Positions 1 to 6,512 of a stretch of DNA of 6,701 nt are shown in pieces. The DNA lies in assembly GCA_030619425.1 (NCBI GenBank), contig JAUXBJ010000105.1, positions 1 to 6,701 of the forward strand, read 5' to 3'. The notes under the pieces were generated by a model. It had not been told where the DNA came from. It saw only the letters and a program-made list of their open reading frames with translations, and ran no database searches. Within the stretch, counting starts at the first letter, position 1. Every line of letters starts with the position of its first letter. A program made the position numbers and the translations under genes. The DNA comes from a bacterium (GTDB lineage Bacteria; Zixibacteria; MSB-5A5; GN15; FEB-12).

Positions 1-18
1 CTTTGCCAACCGATGCGT

Positions 19-47
19 GGCCGCCTCAAACCTTGTTTGGGGCGGTC
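19..47. other. Strong hairpin, left-end non-coding region
   Basis: Bases 21-31 (CCGCCTCAAAC) pair with 35-45 (GTTTGGGGCGG) over a 3-base CTT loop. This gives ten Watson-Crick pairs and one G-U pair, and 19-20 with 46-47 add a further wobble and a G-C pair. Neither strand has a T-tract directly after the stem, so it is not a standard intrinsic terminator. It sits flush against a second hairpin system at 59-82. The short outer pairing GTGG (17-20) with CCAC (83-86) could close both into one branched structure. The role is unknown: it could be the 3' end of an upstream transcript, a structured RNA, or part of an extragenic repeat. Confidence 0.5.
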
Positions 48-58
48 TTAGCAAGGCC

Positions 59-82
59 CATGGTCAATCAAGTTTGACCATG
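59..82. other. Perfect 9-bp hairpin, left-end non-coding region
   Basis: CATGGTCAA (59-67) and TTGACCATG (74-82) are exact reverse complements separated by a 6-base loop. No T-tract follows on either strand. It lies 14 bases after the hairpin ending at 45, and 123 bases before the first plus-strand gene. A dyad of this size could also be a binding site for a dimeric regulator, but I recognise no known operator. Confidence 0.45.
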
Positions 83-146
83 CCACCCAGCCGGAATTGT
101 ATTGTAGTCAAGAAAATAATGCTGCTCGCCGATAATAAATCATAGG

Positions 147-174
147 GGGACTCGCCCTTAATAAGGGCAAGCCC
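147..174 (+). promoter_or_regulatory. Leader hairpin ahead of the small plus-strand gene
   Basis: GCCCTT (154-159) pairs with AAGGGC (163-168) around a 3-base loop. The stem extends outward through 151-152 with 170-171, and GGG (147-149) with CCC (172-174), with one mismatch and one bulged A. It ends about 20 bases before the GGAGG ribosome binding site of the gene at 205. If transcribed, it would sit in that gene's 5' untranslated region. No T-run follows, so an attenuator is not shown. A stabilising or regulatory leader structure is inference. Confidence 0.35.
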
Positions 175-194
175 ATCCATTAACCTTTATCCGT

Positions 195-207
195 GGAGGT
201 TCCAATG
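195..207 (+). promoter_or_regulatory. Ribosome binding site that fixes the start of the small gene
   Basis: A full GGAGG at 195-199 lies 5 bases before ATG at 205. The reading frame is also open from a GTG at 193, but that GTG overlaps the ribosome binding site and has none of its own. The ATG at 205 is therefore the better start. Confidence 0.7.
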
Positions 208-504
208 CCTCGGTATTTTGTGTATGTCAATGAGAATCCGACAGAGAAGCATATCAAGTTGCACGCCGAAAGCAGTAAACCATGCTCTGAGATATTCAAA
301 AATCTGCACAGCGGTGTGAAGCCTACACGTAAGTTCGAAATCGTTCGACTTGATCCGAACACCTTCAAGACAGCCAAGACCCCCAATGGTTATTGGTTGA
401 TCGTATGGGCAGCAGATCTACTGGCCGTTTTCAAGAATGTGCAAATAAAGAGTGCACAAAAAACACTAGGAGTATGTATCTGCGTTTGTAGTAAATGCCA
501 GTAG
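205..504 (+). CDS. Small Cys-rich-tail protein of unknown function (99 aa)
   Basis: I do not recognise this protein with confidence. Starting at ATG 205 it reads MPRYFVYVNENPTEKHIKLH and ends in CICVCSKCQ, a cluster of four cysteines (CxCxCxxC) next to the stop. A further cysteine lies in the SSKPC segment near residue 27. The middle holds a short NGYWLIVW segment followed by a likely helix. This layout (a YFVYVNEN-like N-terminal strand, a His then Cys, an NGYW motif, then paired Cys) loosely recalls short bacterial hypothetical proteins with scattered His/Cys metal ligands, but that is memory-based resemblance and not a match. There is no signal peptide or membrane helix. The strong GGAGG at 5-base spacing and the preceding leader hairpin argue that it is expressed. 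It is alone on the plus strand and converges with the gene ending at 654. By eye its base composition is more AT-rich than the kinase gene, which could indicate a separate origin. Confidence 0.65.
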   Translation: MPRYFVYVNENPTEKHIKLHAESSKPCSEIFKNLHSGVKPTRKFEIVRLDPNTFKTAKTPNGYWLIVWAADLLAVFKNVQIKSAQKTLGVCICVCSKCQ

Positions 505-545
505 TTCAGAAAAGTGCATGGTGCAAGTGGTCGCGTTACCGACTT

Positions 546-574
546 AAAGGTCTGCACTCAGTTGGAAGACCCTT
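546..574. terminator. Weak inverted repeat between convergent genes
   Basis: AAAGGTCT (546-553) and AGACCCTT (567-574) pair at seven of eight positions across a 13-base loop, in the 149-base gap between two convergent genes. The position suits a bidirectional terminator, but there is no real T-tract on either side and the stem is modest. The rest of the gap (505-653) shows nothing I can name. Confidence 0.2.
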
Positions 575-653
575 GACTTGAGTCGCACGCCATGAAATAG
601 ACAGCAAATGCCGTTCCCGTCCGACATTCTTCCCAAAACCACAATACGGCAGA

Positions 654-1385
654 TCAGAATCGATGGAAAGCCCCTGTTTGGAGTTCTGGATTTAACTTGG
701 CAATTCTCTCCAGGAGTTGTTCGACACGCCCTATGTGCTGGTTGTACTTTTCTTTCATCATTCGTCCTTGGTCATCATAGGCTCTAGCCGAGCCATCTCC
801 AGGTAGCTTAATACTGGCTAATTCGAAGACGACCTCCGCAGTATCACGATATAACCTTATGATGTGTCTGACTATGTCCGTAAATGGTGCGTTACTAATC
901 AGACCCGGATCTGCAAAGGTCAGTAGAGACAAATGCCAATCCTCAAGGACACGGAGACGTTCTGCTAACCGTTTGAACTGCGGGTGCAGAGATTGATTCT
1001 GGACCACAGCCTTGCACACTGGTTCGACGTAGTTTCGCAAAGAACCTGTTAAATCTGGGTCAAACAGTGTGCGAGCTTCTTGGAGAAGTCCGGCGAGTTC
1101 GAAAAGAGTCCGACGTTGCAGTCGTTTTCTACCAATGGATGCAATCCAACCCTTAAAGAGGTGCGCTGCAGGGATTGTACTGAGCACGAGAGTCACCATG
1201 AATGCTATCCCGATGAAGCCGAGAATCGGATAACGTGCCCACAGCGGCATGGATTCCCAGTCGGTGAATAGCGGAACCGAAAATACCACGATCCAGCCGA
1301 TCAACGTAAGAATTAGCTGAAAGCGCGCCACTGGCGATGGTCGCGACCGATCTTTGTTTAGTTGTTTCTCCCATTGCATCGACAC
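654..1385 (-). CDS. Two-helix membrane protein of unknown function (243 aa)
   Basis: This is an unrecognised protein. A short charged N-terminus (residues 1-21, rich in K and R) is followed by two hydrophobic segments, about 22-40 and 53-76, joined by a short acidic and Trp-containing loop (TDWESMPLW). By the positive-inside rule both ends should be cytoplasmic, with a small external loop. The remaining 165 residues are mostly helical, with Leu and charged repeats such as FKRLAERLRVLEDWH, and form a soluble domain. No catalytic motif is visible. Start choice: GTG at 1385 has GAGG 8 bases upstream, whereas ATG at 1379, two codons later, has only a weak GAGAAG, so I use the GTG but the ATG is possible. 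It is co-directional with the kinase and 177 bases downstream of it, so it could be the third gene of the signalling block or have its own promoter. The gap contains a stem-loop at 1429-1459. The function is not inferable from sequence alone. Confidence 0.75.
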   Translation of the reverse strand: MSMQWEKQLNKDRSRPSPVARFQLILTLIGWIVVFSVPLFTDWESMPLWARYPILGFIGIAFMVTLVLSTIPAAHLFKGWIASIGRKRLQRRTLFELAGLLQEARTLFDPDLTGSLRNYVEPVCKAVVQNQSLHPQFKRLAERLRVLEDWHLSLLTFADPGLISNAPFTDIVRHIIRLYRDTAEVVFELASIKLPGDGSARAYDDQGRMMKEKYNQHIGRVEQLLERIAKLNPELQTGAFHRF

Positions 1386-1428
1386 TTCTCGAGCCTCATA
1401 TGTGAGTTCTTGCCAACTTACACAGAAT

Positions 1429-1459
1429 CATGGCTTGCGGTTCCACCCCTCGGGCCATG
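1429..1459 (-). other. Stem-loop upstream of the two-helix protein gene
   Basis: CATGGC (1429-1434) and GCCATG (1454-1459) are exact reverse complements. Two G-U pairs and a G-C pair extend the stem inward to a 13-base loop. On the minus strand it lies 44 bases before the GTG start of the 654-1385 gene, in its presumed leader. It could be a chance structure, an operator-like dyad, or an RNA element. There is no downstream T-run. Confidence 0.3.
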
Positions 1460-1534
1460 TGCCACCATCGTTACAACAATCACAATTTAGACAACACCCT
1501 AACCAGTCGCAATCACTTTTCGACCAGATAACAA

Positions 1535-1550
1535 GGGTACCAGTTTACCC
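1535..1550 (-). terminator. Weak terminator candidate after the kinase gene
   Basis: Thirteen bases past the kinase stop, minus-strand GGGTA and TACCC form a 5-bp stem with a 6-base loop, extendable by two G-U pairs and followed by TTGTTATC. The stem is short and the T-run is interrupted. If it works at all it would be partial, which would still allow read-through into the gene at 1385. Confidence 0.2.
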
Positions 1551-1562
1551 CCGATCTCCCAT

Positions 1563-4500
1563 CTAACTCGTCAGCCGCGCCAACCGCGAGCGGGCATCCG
1601 TGACAATTTCAAGCTCGATGTCGGCATCGCCCCAGAGCTTCAGCAGTTCGCGGTAAGCCTCCGTAGCGGCTTCGGAATTGCCCAGCGCCTCTTCTGCGAT
1701 TCCGATGTAGTAAAGACCACGCATATAATATCTGGCTTGAGTGGTCTCATCATCTCCTGTACATATCTGTTCTAGATATTTCTTGCCCTCTTCGTACTCA
1801 CCGGAAAGAACCAACAGGCGCCCGACGATCTCCCGATTTTCGGTATTCTCCTGGGTATAATTCTCCATCAGAGATTTGTAGCTACCTATTATTGCTGCTG
1901 TATCACTATTGCCCAAAGCATTGAGAAGATTTTGCACTTCATCAGCCAATCCCCACATTTCTTCAGGCAACCGCGACCGGAGGTTCCTTACGCGCTCTTC
2001 AAATTCGGGCCTTATGCCGGGGACAATGGTGTTGTCGAGTTGTGCAGAGACCAGGTAGAAGTCGATTTTCTGAAACTGGTCTGCATATTGATTCGCCTTG
2101 GTGTTGTAGTAGAGGGTGGAATCATCCATTTCCAGATAGTGATACCGATTCATGATTCGGTTATATGCTGCCCAGATTTGACCGCTGTCGCCCAAAGCGG
2201 TGGCTCTGTCAGCGGACTCGAACAGTTCATCCATGCCCGATTTGAACCGACCCGACCAGAAGGCCAGATTACTTCGACGCTGGTGGTAGGTGATCATTTT
2301 GTAAGGATCATCGCTACTCCGCGTGCGTCGTTCCTCGACGTAGTAAGCCGCGCTGTCGAACTGACGTTGACGGATGAACGTAGTTGTTAGCAGATTCAGA
2401 GCCGCACTTTCTTGAGGGAATCTGTTCAACAGGTCATGAGCCGCGGCAACCGCCTCATCATATCGGGCCTGCTGGTGATAAAGCGTCATCAGACTCCGGT
2501 ATGGCGCCGGCAACTGCGGATAGTACTGTTTCATCAGCAGGCTGTATTCGATTGCCTTATCGTACTCTTCTTCCGCCGTGTGGATGGTAACGTACCAGGT
2601 AAGAGCCATCAGGTATCTGGAGTCGATCGCCATAACCGTATCAAGCTGAGCCAGCGCGGCAACTTTGTCTTTCTTGAGATTGTGCAGCAGAAGAGCATAG
2701 AAGGAACGCGCTTCTTTGTCGTTGGGATAGTTGGCTACGTATGCCTTAATCTTTATCAGACCATCATCATATTGCCGTTTGAACCACAGATCCTTATGGA
2801 TATCCAGAAGTGAACGTTCCTTTACCGGCAGTCGATCCTCAAACTGCTGGGCCAGCCCGAGGTACTGGATGGCTTGCTGATTACGGCCGCGCAACGCATA
2901 ACCCATACCGATTCTCATGTATGGGAGGGCAAAGGTGGAGTCTAATCTGATAGCTTCCTCGAAGTGTACATTCGATGAGTCATATTGCGAAAGCCCGAAC
3001 TTCTCCATACCAAGGATGTATTCTTTGAAGGCCTCAGGTGACGATGACATAACATCGGCTACTTCCCGATCCGACGCCACCACCTCCTGCATGTCCATCG
3101 ACTGCGCGATCTTCTGGGTGAGACTGTCCACCAAAATGAACGGATCCTCGCCCACCACTTTCTCGGCCAGGATAATCTGCCCCGAAGCGGCGTCCTCCAG
3201 ACGCGCATCGATACGGATTTTGTCGCCCATCTTATAGAATGCACCGGACAAAACAGTAGCGGCGCCCAGCGAACGGGCAGCGGTGACGCACTCCTGATGA
3301 GAGTGATGATCGGAGTTGCTCTTCGATTTATCCTTAAGACAATCAAGCACGCGGCTGCGACCGATTATGTTCACCGCGCCGCTTTGCGCCAGGTCGGTCA
3401 GCAGGATTTCGGGCAGGCCGGCCTGCAACCAGTCGAGTTCGCTGTCGCCGGTCTTGTTATCGAAGCCGAGAATGGCCAGGGCGTTGGCCTGAATGGGAAG
3501 CGTCGGCAGCTTGAGGTATCCGTCTTTGCCGAGGACACCTGCCCCATCCAGCATCTTGTTGATGTCAACACCCAGGTTTTCGACCAGAGCCAACGCTTCC
3601 TCGGGACTTGATGGGCCTTTCGTTTGGCCGAAGAAGACCAGAGGTATCACGACCACGACCATGACCGTAACCAGGGCAAAGAAAGCCGCAATGGCCAACA
3701 ACGCTTTGGGCCAGGTGAAGGTCAACCAGTTACGAGGGGCTTTTGTGGCCGGCTTGTCGCTGATAATTGATTCGGTGTCTGAGATACCGCTGTCACGCTG
3801 GCGCCTCAGACTGCGCAGATCCACAACCAGATCACGCGTATCCTGATAGCGGTCATTGGGATCTTTTTGCAGGCATTTGTCGACAATGCGCTCCAACTCG
3901 GCGGGGATGCTCTCGTTCTTCTGCCGCAACGGCACGTGACGACCTTCGAGGATCTTGGCCAGGATGGATACCTTGTCGGTAGCTTCAAAGGCCGCCTGAC
4001 CAGTGAACATCCGATAGACCAGCACGCCGAATGAGAAAATATCAGAGCGAGTGTCGATAGGACCGCCGCGCGCCTGTTCCGGTGACATGTAGCTGACGGT
4101 ACCGAGGATTTTACCTTCCTGTGTCAGGTCGTTGGAAACGGTGTTGGTGATATCGGTGTCTTGCTGCCCGAAAACGGCATCCAGCGGTTTGGCCAGGCCG
4201 AAATCGAGAATCTTGATATCGCCGTTCTCGTCGATCTTGATGTTGTCGGTCTTGATATCGCGATGGACGATGTTCAGCCCATGTGCCGCGGCCAGCCCGG
4301 CGGCGATTCGTTCGGTCAGCCGCAGGAGTTCTTTCGTGCCGGGCGTACGGGTCCGCAGGTAGTCGGTGAGCGTATGCCCGGTGATGTTCTCCATTACGAT
4401 ATAGCTCAAGTCGCGACCGCTCTTCTCATCGTGGGCGGTGTCCATGTCGTAGATAGCCATGACGTTGGCGTGCGAAATCTTCGCTGCTGTTTTCGCTTCA

Positions 4501-4676
4501 CGGACAAAACGCTGTAGGCGGTCAGAGTCGTCGAAGAATTCCGGCAGCAGTATCTTCAGCGCCACCTGTCGACCCAGTTTCTGGTCCTCGGCGAGGTAGA
4601 CTTCACCCATGCCGCCTTCACCGAGTTTGCGGATTATTTTGAAACGTGCGAATTGCCGACCTGGTTCAAACATCAC
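1563..4676 (-). CDS. Transmembrane Ser/Thr protein kinase with TolB-N/FlgO-like and TPR region (1037 aa)
   Basis: This is a Hanks-type (PknB-like) kinase expected to sit in the inner membrane, with a cytoplasmic catalytic domain and a large external sensor part. Kinase motifs are complete: glycine loop GEGGMGEV (19-26), ATP lysine K41 in VALK, helix-C glutamate E60, catalytic HRDIKTDN (138-145, D140 and N145), DFG (158-160), SPE (198-200) and structural D212. It is an RD kinase, and its activation segment is rich in Thr/Ser, so autophosphorylation is likely. A single hydrophobic helix covers about 324-349. Residues about 397-530 (starting ALAILGFDNKTGDSELDWLQ) resemble the TolB N-terminal/FlgO-like fold, with a His-rich insert DHHSHQEC at 456-463. 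From about 545 to the end come repeated helix pairs typical of TPRs, for ligand or protein binding. GTG at 4676 and ATG at 4673 are both plausible starts; GAGGG at 4688-4684 serves either (7 or 10 bases). The frame overlaps the phosphatase stop, so the two are coupled. The substrate is unknown. Confidence 0.95.
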   Translation of the reverse strand: MMFEPGRQFARFKIIRKLGEGGMGEVYLAEDQKLGRQVALKILLPEFFDDSDRLQRFVREAKTAAKISHANVMAIYDMDTAHDEKSGRDLSYIVMENITGHTLTDYLRTRTPGTKELLRLTERIAAGLAAAHGLNIVHRDIKTDNIKIDENGDIKILDFGLAKPLDAVFGQQDTDITNTVSNDLTQEGKILGTVSYMSPEQARGGPIDTRSDIFSFGVLVYRMFTGQAAFEATDKVSILAKILEGRHVPLRQKNESIPAELERIVDKCLQKDPNDRYQDTRDLVVDLRSLRRQRDSGISDTESIISDKPATKAPRNWLTFTWPKALLAIAAFFALVTVMVVVVIPLVFFGQTKGPSSPEEALALVENLGVDINKMLDGAGVLGKDGYLKLPTLPIQANALAILGFDNKTGDSELDWLQAGLPEILLTDLAQSGAVNIIGRSRVLDCLKDKSKSNSDHHSHQECVTAARSLGAATVLSGAFYKMGDKIRIDARLEDAASGQIILAEKVVGEDPFILVDSLTQKIAQSMDMQEVVASDREVADVMSSSPEAFKEYILGMEKFGLSQYDSSNVHFEEAIRLDSTFALPYMRIGMGYALRGRNQQAIQYLGLAQQFEDRLPVKERSLLDIHKDLWFKRQYDDGLIKIKAYVANYPNDKEARSFYALLLHNLKKDKVAALAQLDTVMAIDSRYLMALTWYVTIHTAEEEYDKAIEYSLLMKQYYPQLPAPYRSLMTLYHQQARYDEAVAAAHDLLNRFPQESAALNLLTTTFIRQRQFDSAAYYVEERRTRSSDDPYKMITYHQRRSNLAFWSGRFKSGMDELFESADRATALGDSGQIWAAYNRIMNRYHYLEMDDSTLYYNTKANQYADQFQKIDFYLVSAQLDNTIVPGIRPEFEERVRNLRSRLPEEMWGLADEVQNLLNALGNSDTAAIIGSYKSLMENYTQENTENREIVGRLLVLSGEYEEGKKYLEQICTGDDETTQARYYMRGLYYIGIAEEALGNSEAATEAYRELLKLWGDADIELEIVTDARSRLARLTS

Positions 4677-4688
4677 ATCGATACCCTC
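4671..4688 (-). promoter_or_regulatory. Phosphatase-kinase junction: GTGATG overlap with its own ribosome binding site
   Basis: On the minus strand the phosphatase ends ATG TGA, and the kinase begins either at GTG (4676, a 4-base GTGA overlap) or at ATG (4673, a 1-base TGATG overlap). GAGGG at 4688-4684 lies inside the phosphatase reading frame at suitable spacing for both. The arrangement implies re-initiation by terminating ribosomes and a fixed ratio of the two proteins. Confidence 0.75.
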
Positions 4689-6325
4689 TTGACCGTGAGA
4701 ATAGTTATATCATCCGAGCGTGGAGCATCGCCCATGAAGGCGTTGACATCCTTCATGAGGCAACCTACAATCTCAGCGCTGCTCTTATCTCTGGCATTAA
4801 TGACCATTTGCTCTGTCCGTTGTTCGCCGTACTGCTCGTCGTCTCGTTCAGCCTCGGTCACGCCATCGGAAAAAACGAAAATCAAATCCCCCGGCGTCAG
4901 TTCAACTGTTTGTCGCACCCAGTCGGCGCCGTCGAAAGCGCCGATCATAATGCCCGATGCTTCGAGACTCTGATGTGTTCCGTCGGCTTTCACCAGTAAC
5001 GGAGGGTTGTGTCCGGCATTGATGTACTCAACCCTGGCGCCGTCCGACTCGATCAAGCCAACGAACAAGGTGGCGAAGTCACCGGGATCGCTGTACTTGA
5101 GGAGTTGTTCCGATACCCGTTGTACCGCCATCATCAGATCGAACCGCTTGGACTCGTAGAGAATCCGAAACGAAGCAAGAATGTTCGACATCAACAGCGC
5201 CGCGCCCATACCTTTGCCGGAGACATCAGCTACCATAAACAACAACCGACCATCGGGGAGTCTCTTGAAGTCATACAGATCACCACCGACGGAGCGTGAC
5301 TGTTCCTGAAAAGCACAGATATCCCAGCCCGGCATGTCGGGCGGACAGTCTATGAGCAGCTTCTTCTGGATGGCTGAAGCTCGTCGCAACTCTACCTCGA
5401 TGACGTGCTTTTCCTCACGTTCGGCCAAGAGAGCGTAGTTCAGCAAGCGCGATGCAATAATGTTGCCGAAGGTGGCCAATACGCGCAGATGATAGCTGTC
5501 ATAGCGGTGCCCTGGATTGGTCGTGTCGGCATAGAGAATCCCCAGAACCTTGCCTTCATCGAACAATGGTACGGCAATGGCCGATTTCATCTGTGACATG
5601 ATGATCGACTGTTGGGCGGCGAACCGTGGATCGTCAAGAGGGTCGGCGATCAGTATGGAGTTCTTGTTATTTACGATTTCGTTAACGATAGTGCGCGACA
5701 GCGTGAAAGCACCCGGATCGCGACCACCCGGCAACAGGCTGGCGGCCGTGTAGACCTCACTCTGATCCTCGGACACGAACAGCACGGCCAGTCGTTCGGC
5801 TTGGATAGCGCTGGAAATCAATCCCAGGGAGCGCTGGAGCATCACTTCTTTCGGTTCGTGGAGAGCCAGCATCTTGGCCATCTCGAACAGGGTGGATAAC
5901 AGTTCGGGCTGGTCGGCGGCCTTTGTCGGCAGTGGCTGGAGCGCCTCATTAATGGAAAGAAAGACGGAATTCTGCGGGTCGTGGTCGGAAAGCCGGGCGG
6001 TAGTCCGTTCGACGGATTCATTTTCGGCATTCTCGGTGTCGGCGAGTTTGAATTCCGTGGATCCGAACACAATTGCGTCCCGGGATTTAACCTGAACGCG
6101 TTCAGTGACTACCACGCCGTTGACCTGAGTGCCGTTGTGACTGCCCAGGTCCGCCAGGTAGCAGACGTCCCCACTATCGTCAACCTCTATCTCGGCGTGG
6201 CGGCGGGACACGGTATTGTCCCAAATGGAACAGTCGCGATCAGGGCTGCGCCCGATACTGTGTCGTCCAGGCGTCAGGGCCCAGGAATAGAAACGTCTAC
6301 CGTCGGTGCCAACTAACTTCAGCAT
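4673..6325 (-). CDS. FHA-GAF-SpoIIE/RsbU PP2C-type protein phosphatase (550 aa)
   Basis: This is a cytoplasmic phosphoprotein phosphatase with two regulatory domains. The N-terminal FHA domain (about 1-95) has the phosphothreonine-binding signature: GRS (25-27), SRRH (40-43) and GSHNGT (61-66), followed by VNG. A GAF domain (about 140-298) carries segments such as SAIAVPLFDEGKVLGILYAD (248-267), and its ligand is unknown. A helical linker (about 298-325, AEREEKHVIEVELRRA) resembles the signalling helix that joins sensors to SpoIIE domains. The catalytic domain (about 326-548) has the expected metal-binding aspartates in VGGDLYDF (346-353), ADVSGKG (366-372), SDGVTEA (486-492) and the final DDITILTV (538-545), so activity is expected. 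No membrane segment is present. The ATG at 6325 is chosen because the FHA fold begins at residue 2-3; its ribosome binding site is weak (AGAGAG, 13 bases away). It is first in the operon and coupled to the kinase, suggesting that FHA docks on the phosphorylated kinase or a shared substrate. Relatives of this type often act on anti-anti-sigma proteins, but none is encoded here. Confidence 0.95.
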   Translation of the reverse strand: MLKLVGTDGRRFYSWALTPGRHSIGRSPDRDCSIWDNTVSRRHAEIEVDDSGDVCYLADLGSHNGTQVNGVVVTERVQVKSRDAIVFGSTEFKLADTENAENESVERTTARLSDHDPQNSVFLSINEALQPLPTKAADQPELLSTLFEMAKMLALHEPKEVMLQRSLGLISSAIQAERLAVLFVSEDQSEVYTAASLLPGGRDPGAFTLSRTIVNEIVNNKNSILIADPLDDPRFAAQQSIIMSQMKSAIAVPLFDEGKVLGILYADTTNPGHRYDSYHLRVLATFGNIIASRLLNYALLAEREEKHVIEVELRRASAIQKKLLIDCPPDMPGWDICAFQEQSRSVGGDLYDFKRLPDGRLLFMVADVSGKGMGAALLMSNILASFRILYESKRFDLMMAVQRVSEQLLKYSDPGDFATLFVGLIESDGARVEYINAGHNPPLLVKADGTHQSLEASGIMIGAFDGADWVRQTVELTPGDLIFVFSDGVTEAERDDEQYGEQRTEQMVINARDKSSAEIVGCLMKDVNAFMGDAPRSDDITILTVKRVSM

Positions 6326-6512
6326 AGATTGTCTTGTTCTCTCTTACTACTACCTACCATATCGAGTTTGAGAAATTCAGAATTATCGGCAAGGTAATCA
6401 GGTATACCGTTTGGGGCAAGCGGATTCCTATGGGCCGACTGCGCCCCATCGGAGAGGGTGCTTGATGCAGACCCTGGAACTTGAGGCTGCCAGGCGAGCC
6501 CTGTGGACGGCA

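Noticed and set aside
17..94. tRNA-like gene at the left end
   Set aside because: The two stems do not match tRNA arm lengths, and there is no anticodon arm, T-loop motif or CCA-compatible acceptor stem.
97..136. Possible promoter for the small gene (TTGTAT or TTGTAG with GATAAT at 131-136)
   Set aside because: No spacing near 17 bases joins a credible -35 to the GATAAT; in AT-rich DNA the hexamer alone is weak evidence.
180..386. 68-codon minus-strand open frame opposite the small gene
   Set aside because: It is antisense to a gene with a strong ribosome binding site and has no signal of its own.
1932..2390. 152-codon plus-strand open frame inside the kinase gene
   Set aside because: It is a shadow of the TPR-coding strand, which has clear domain content; the antisense translation shows no motif.
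6382..6387. GATAAT (minus strand) as a -10 box for the phosphatase operon
   Set aside because: The distance to the start codon is suitable, but no -35-like hexamer lies 16-18 bases upstream; promoter consensus in this lineage is unknown.
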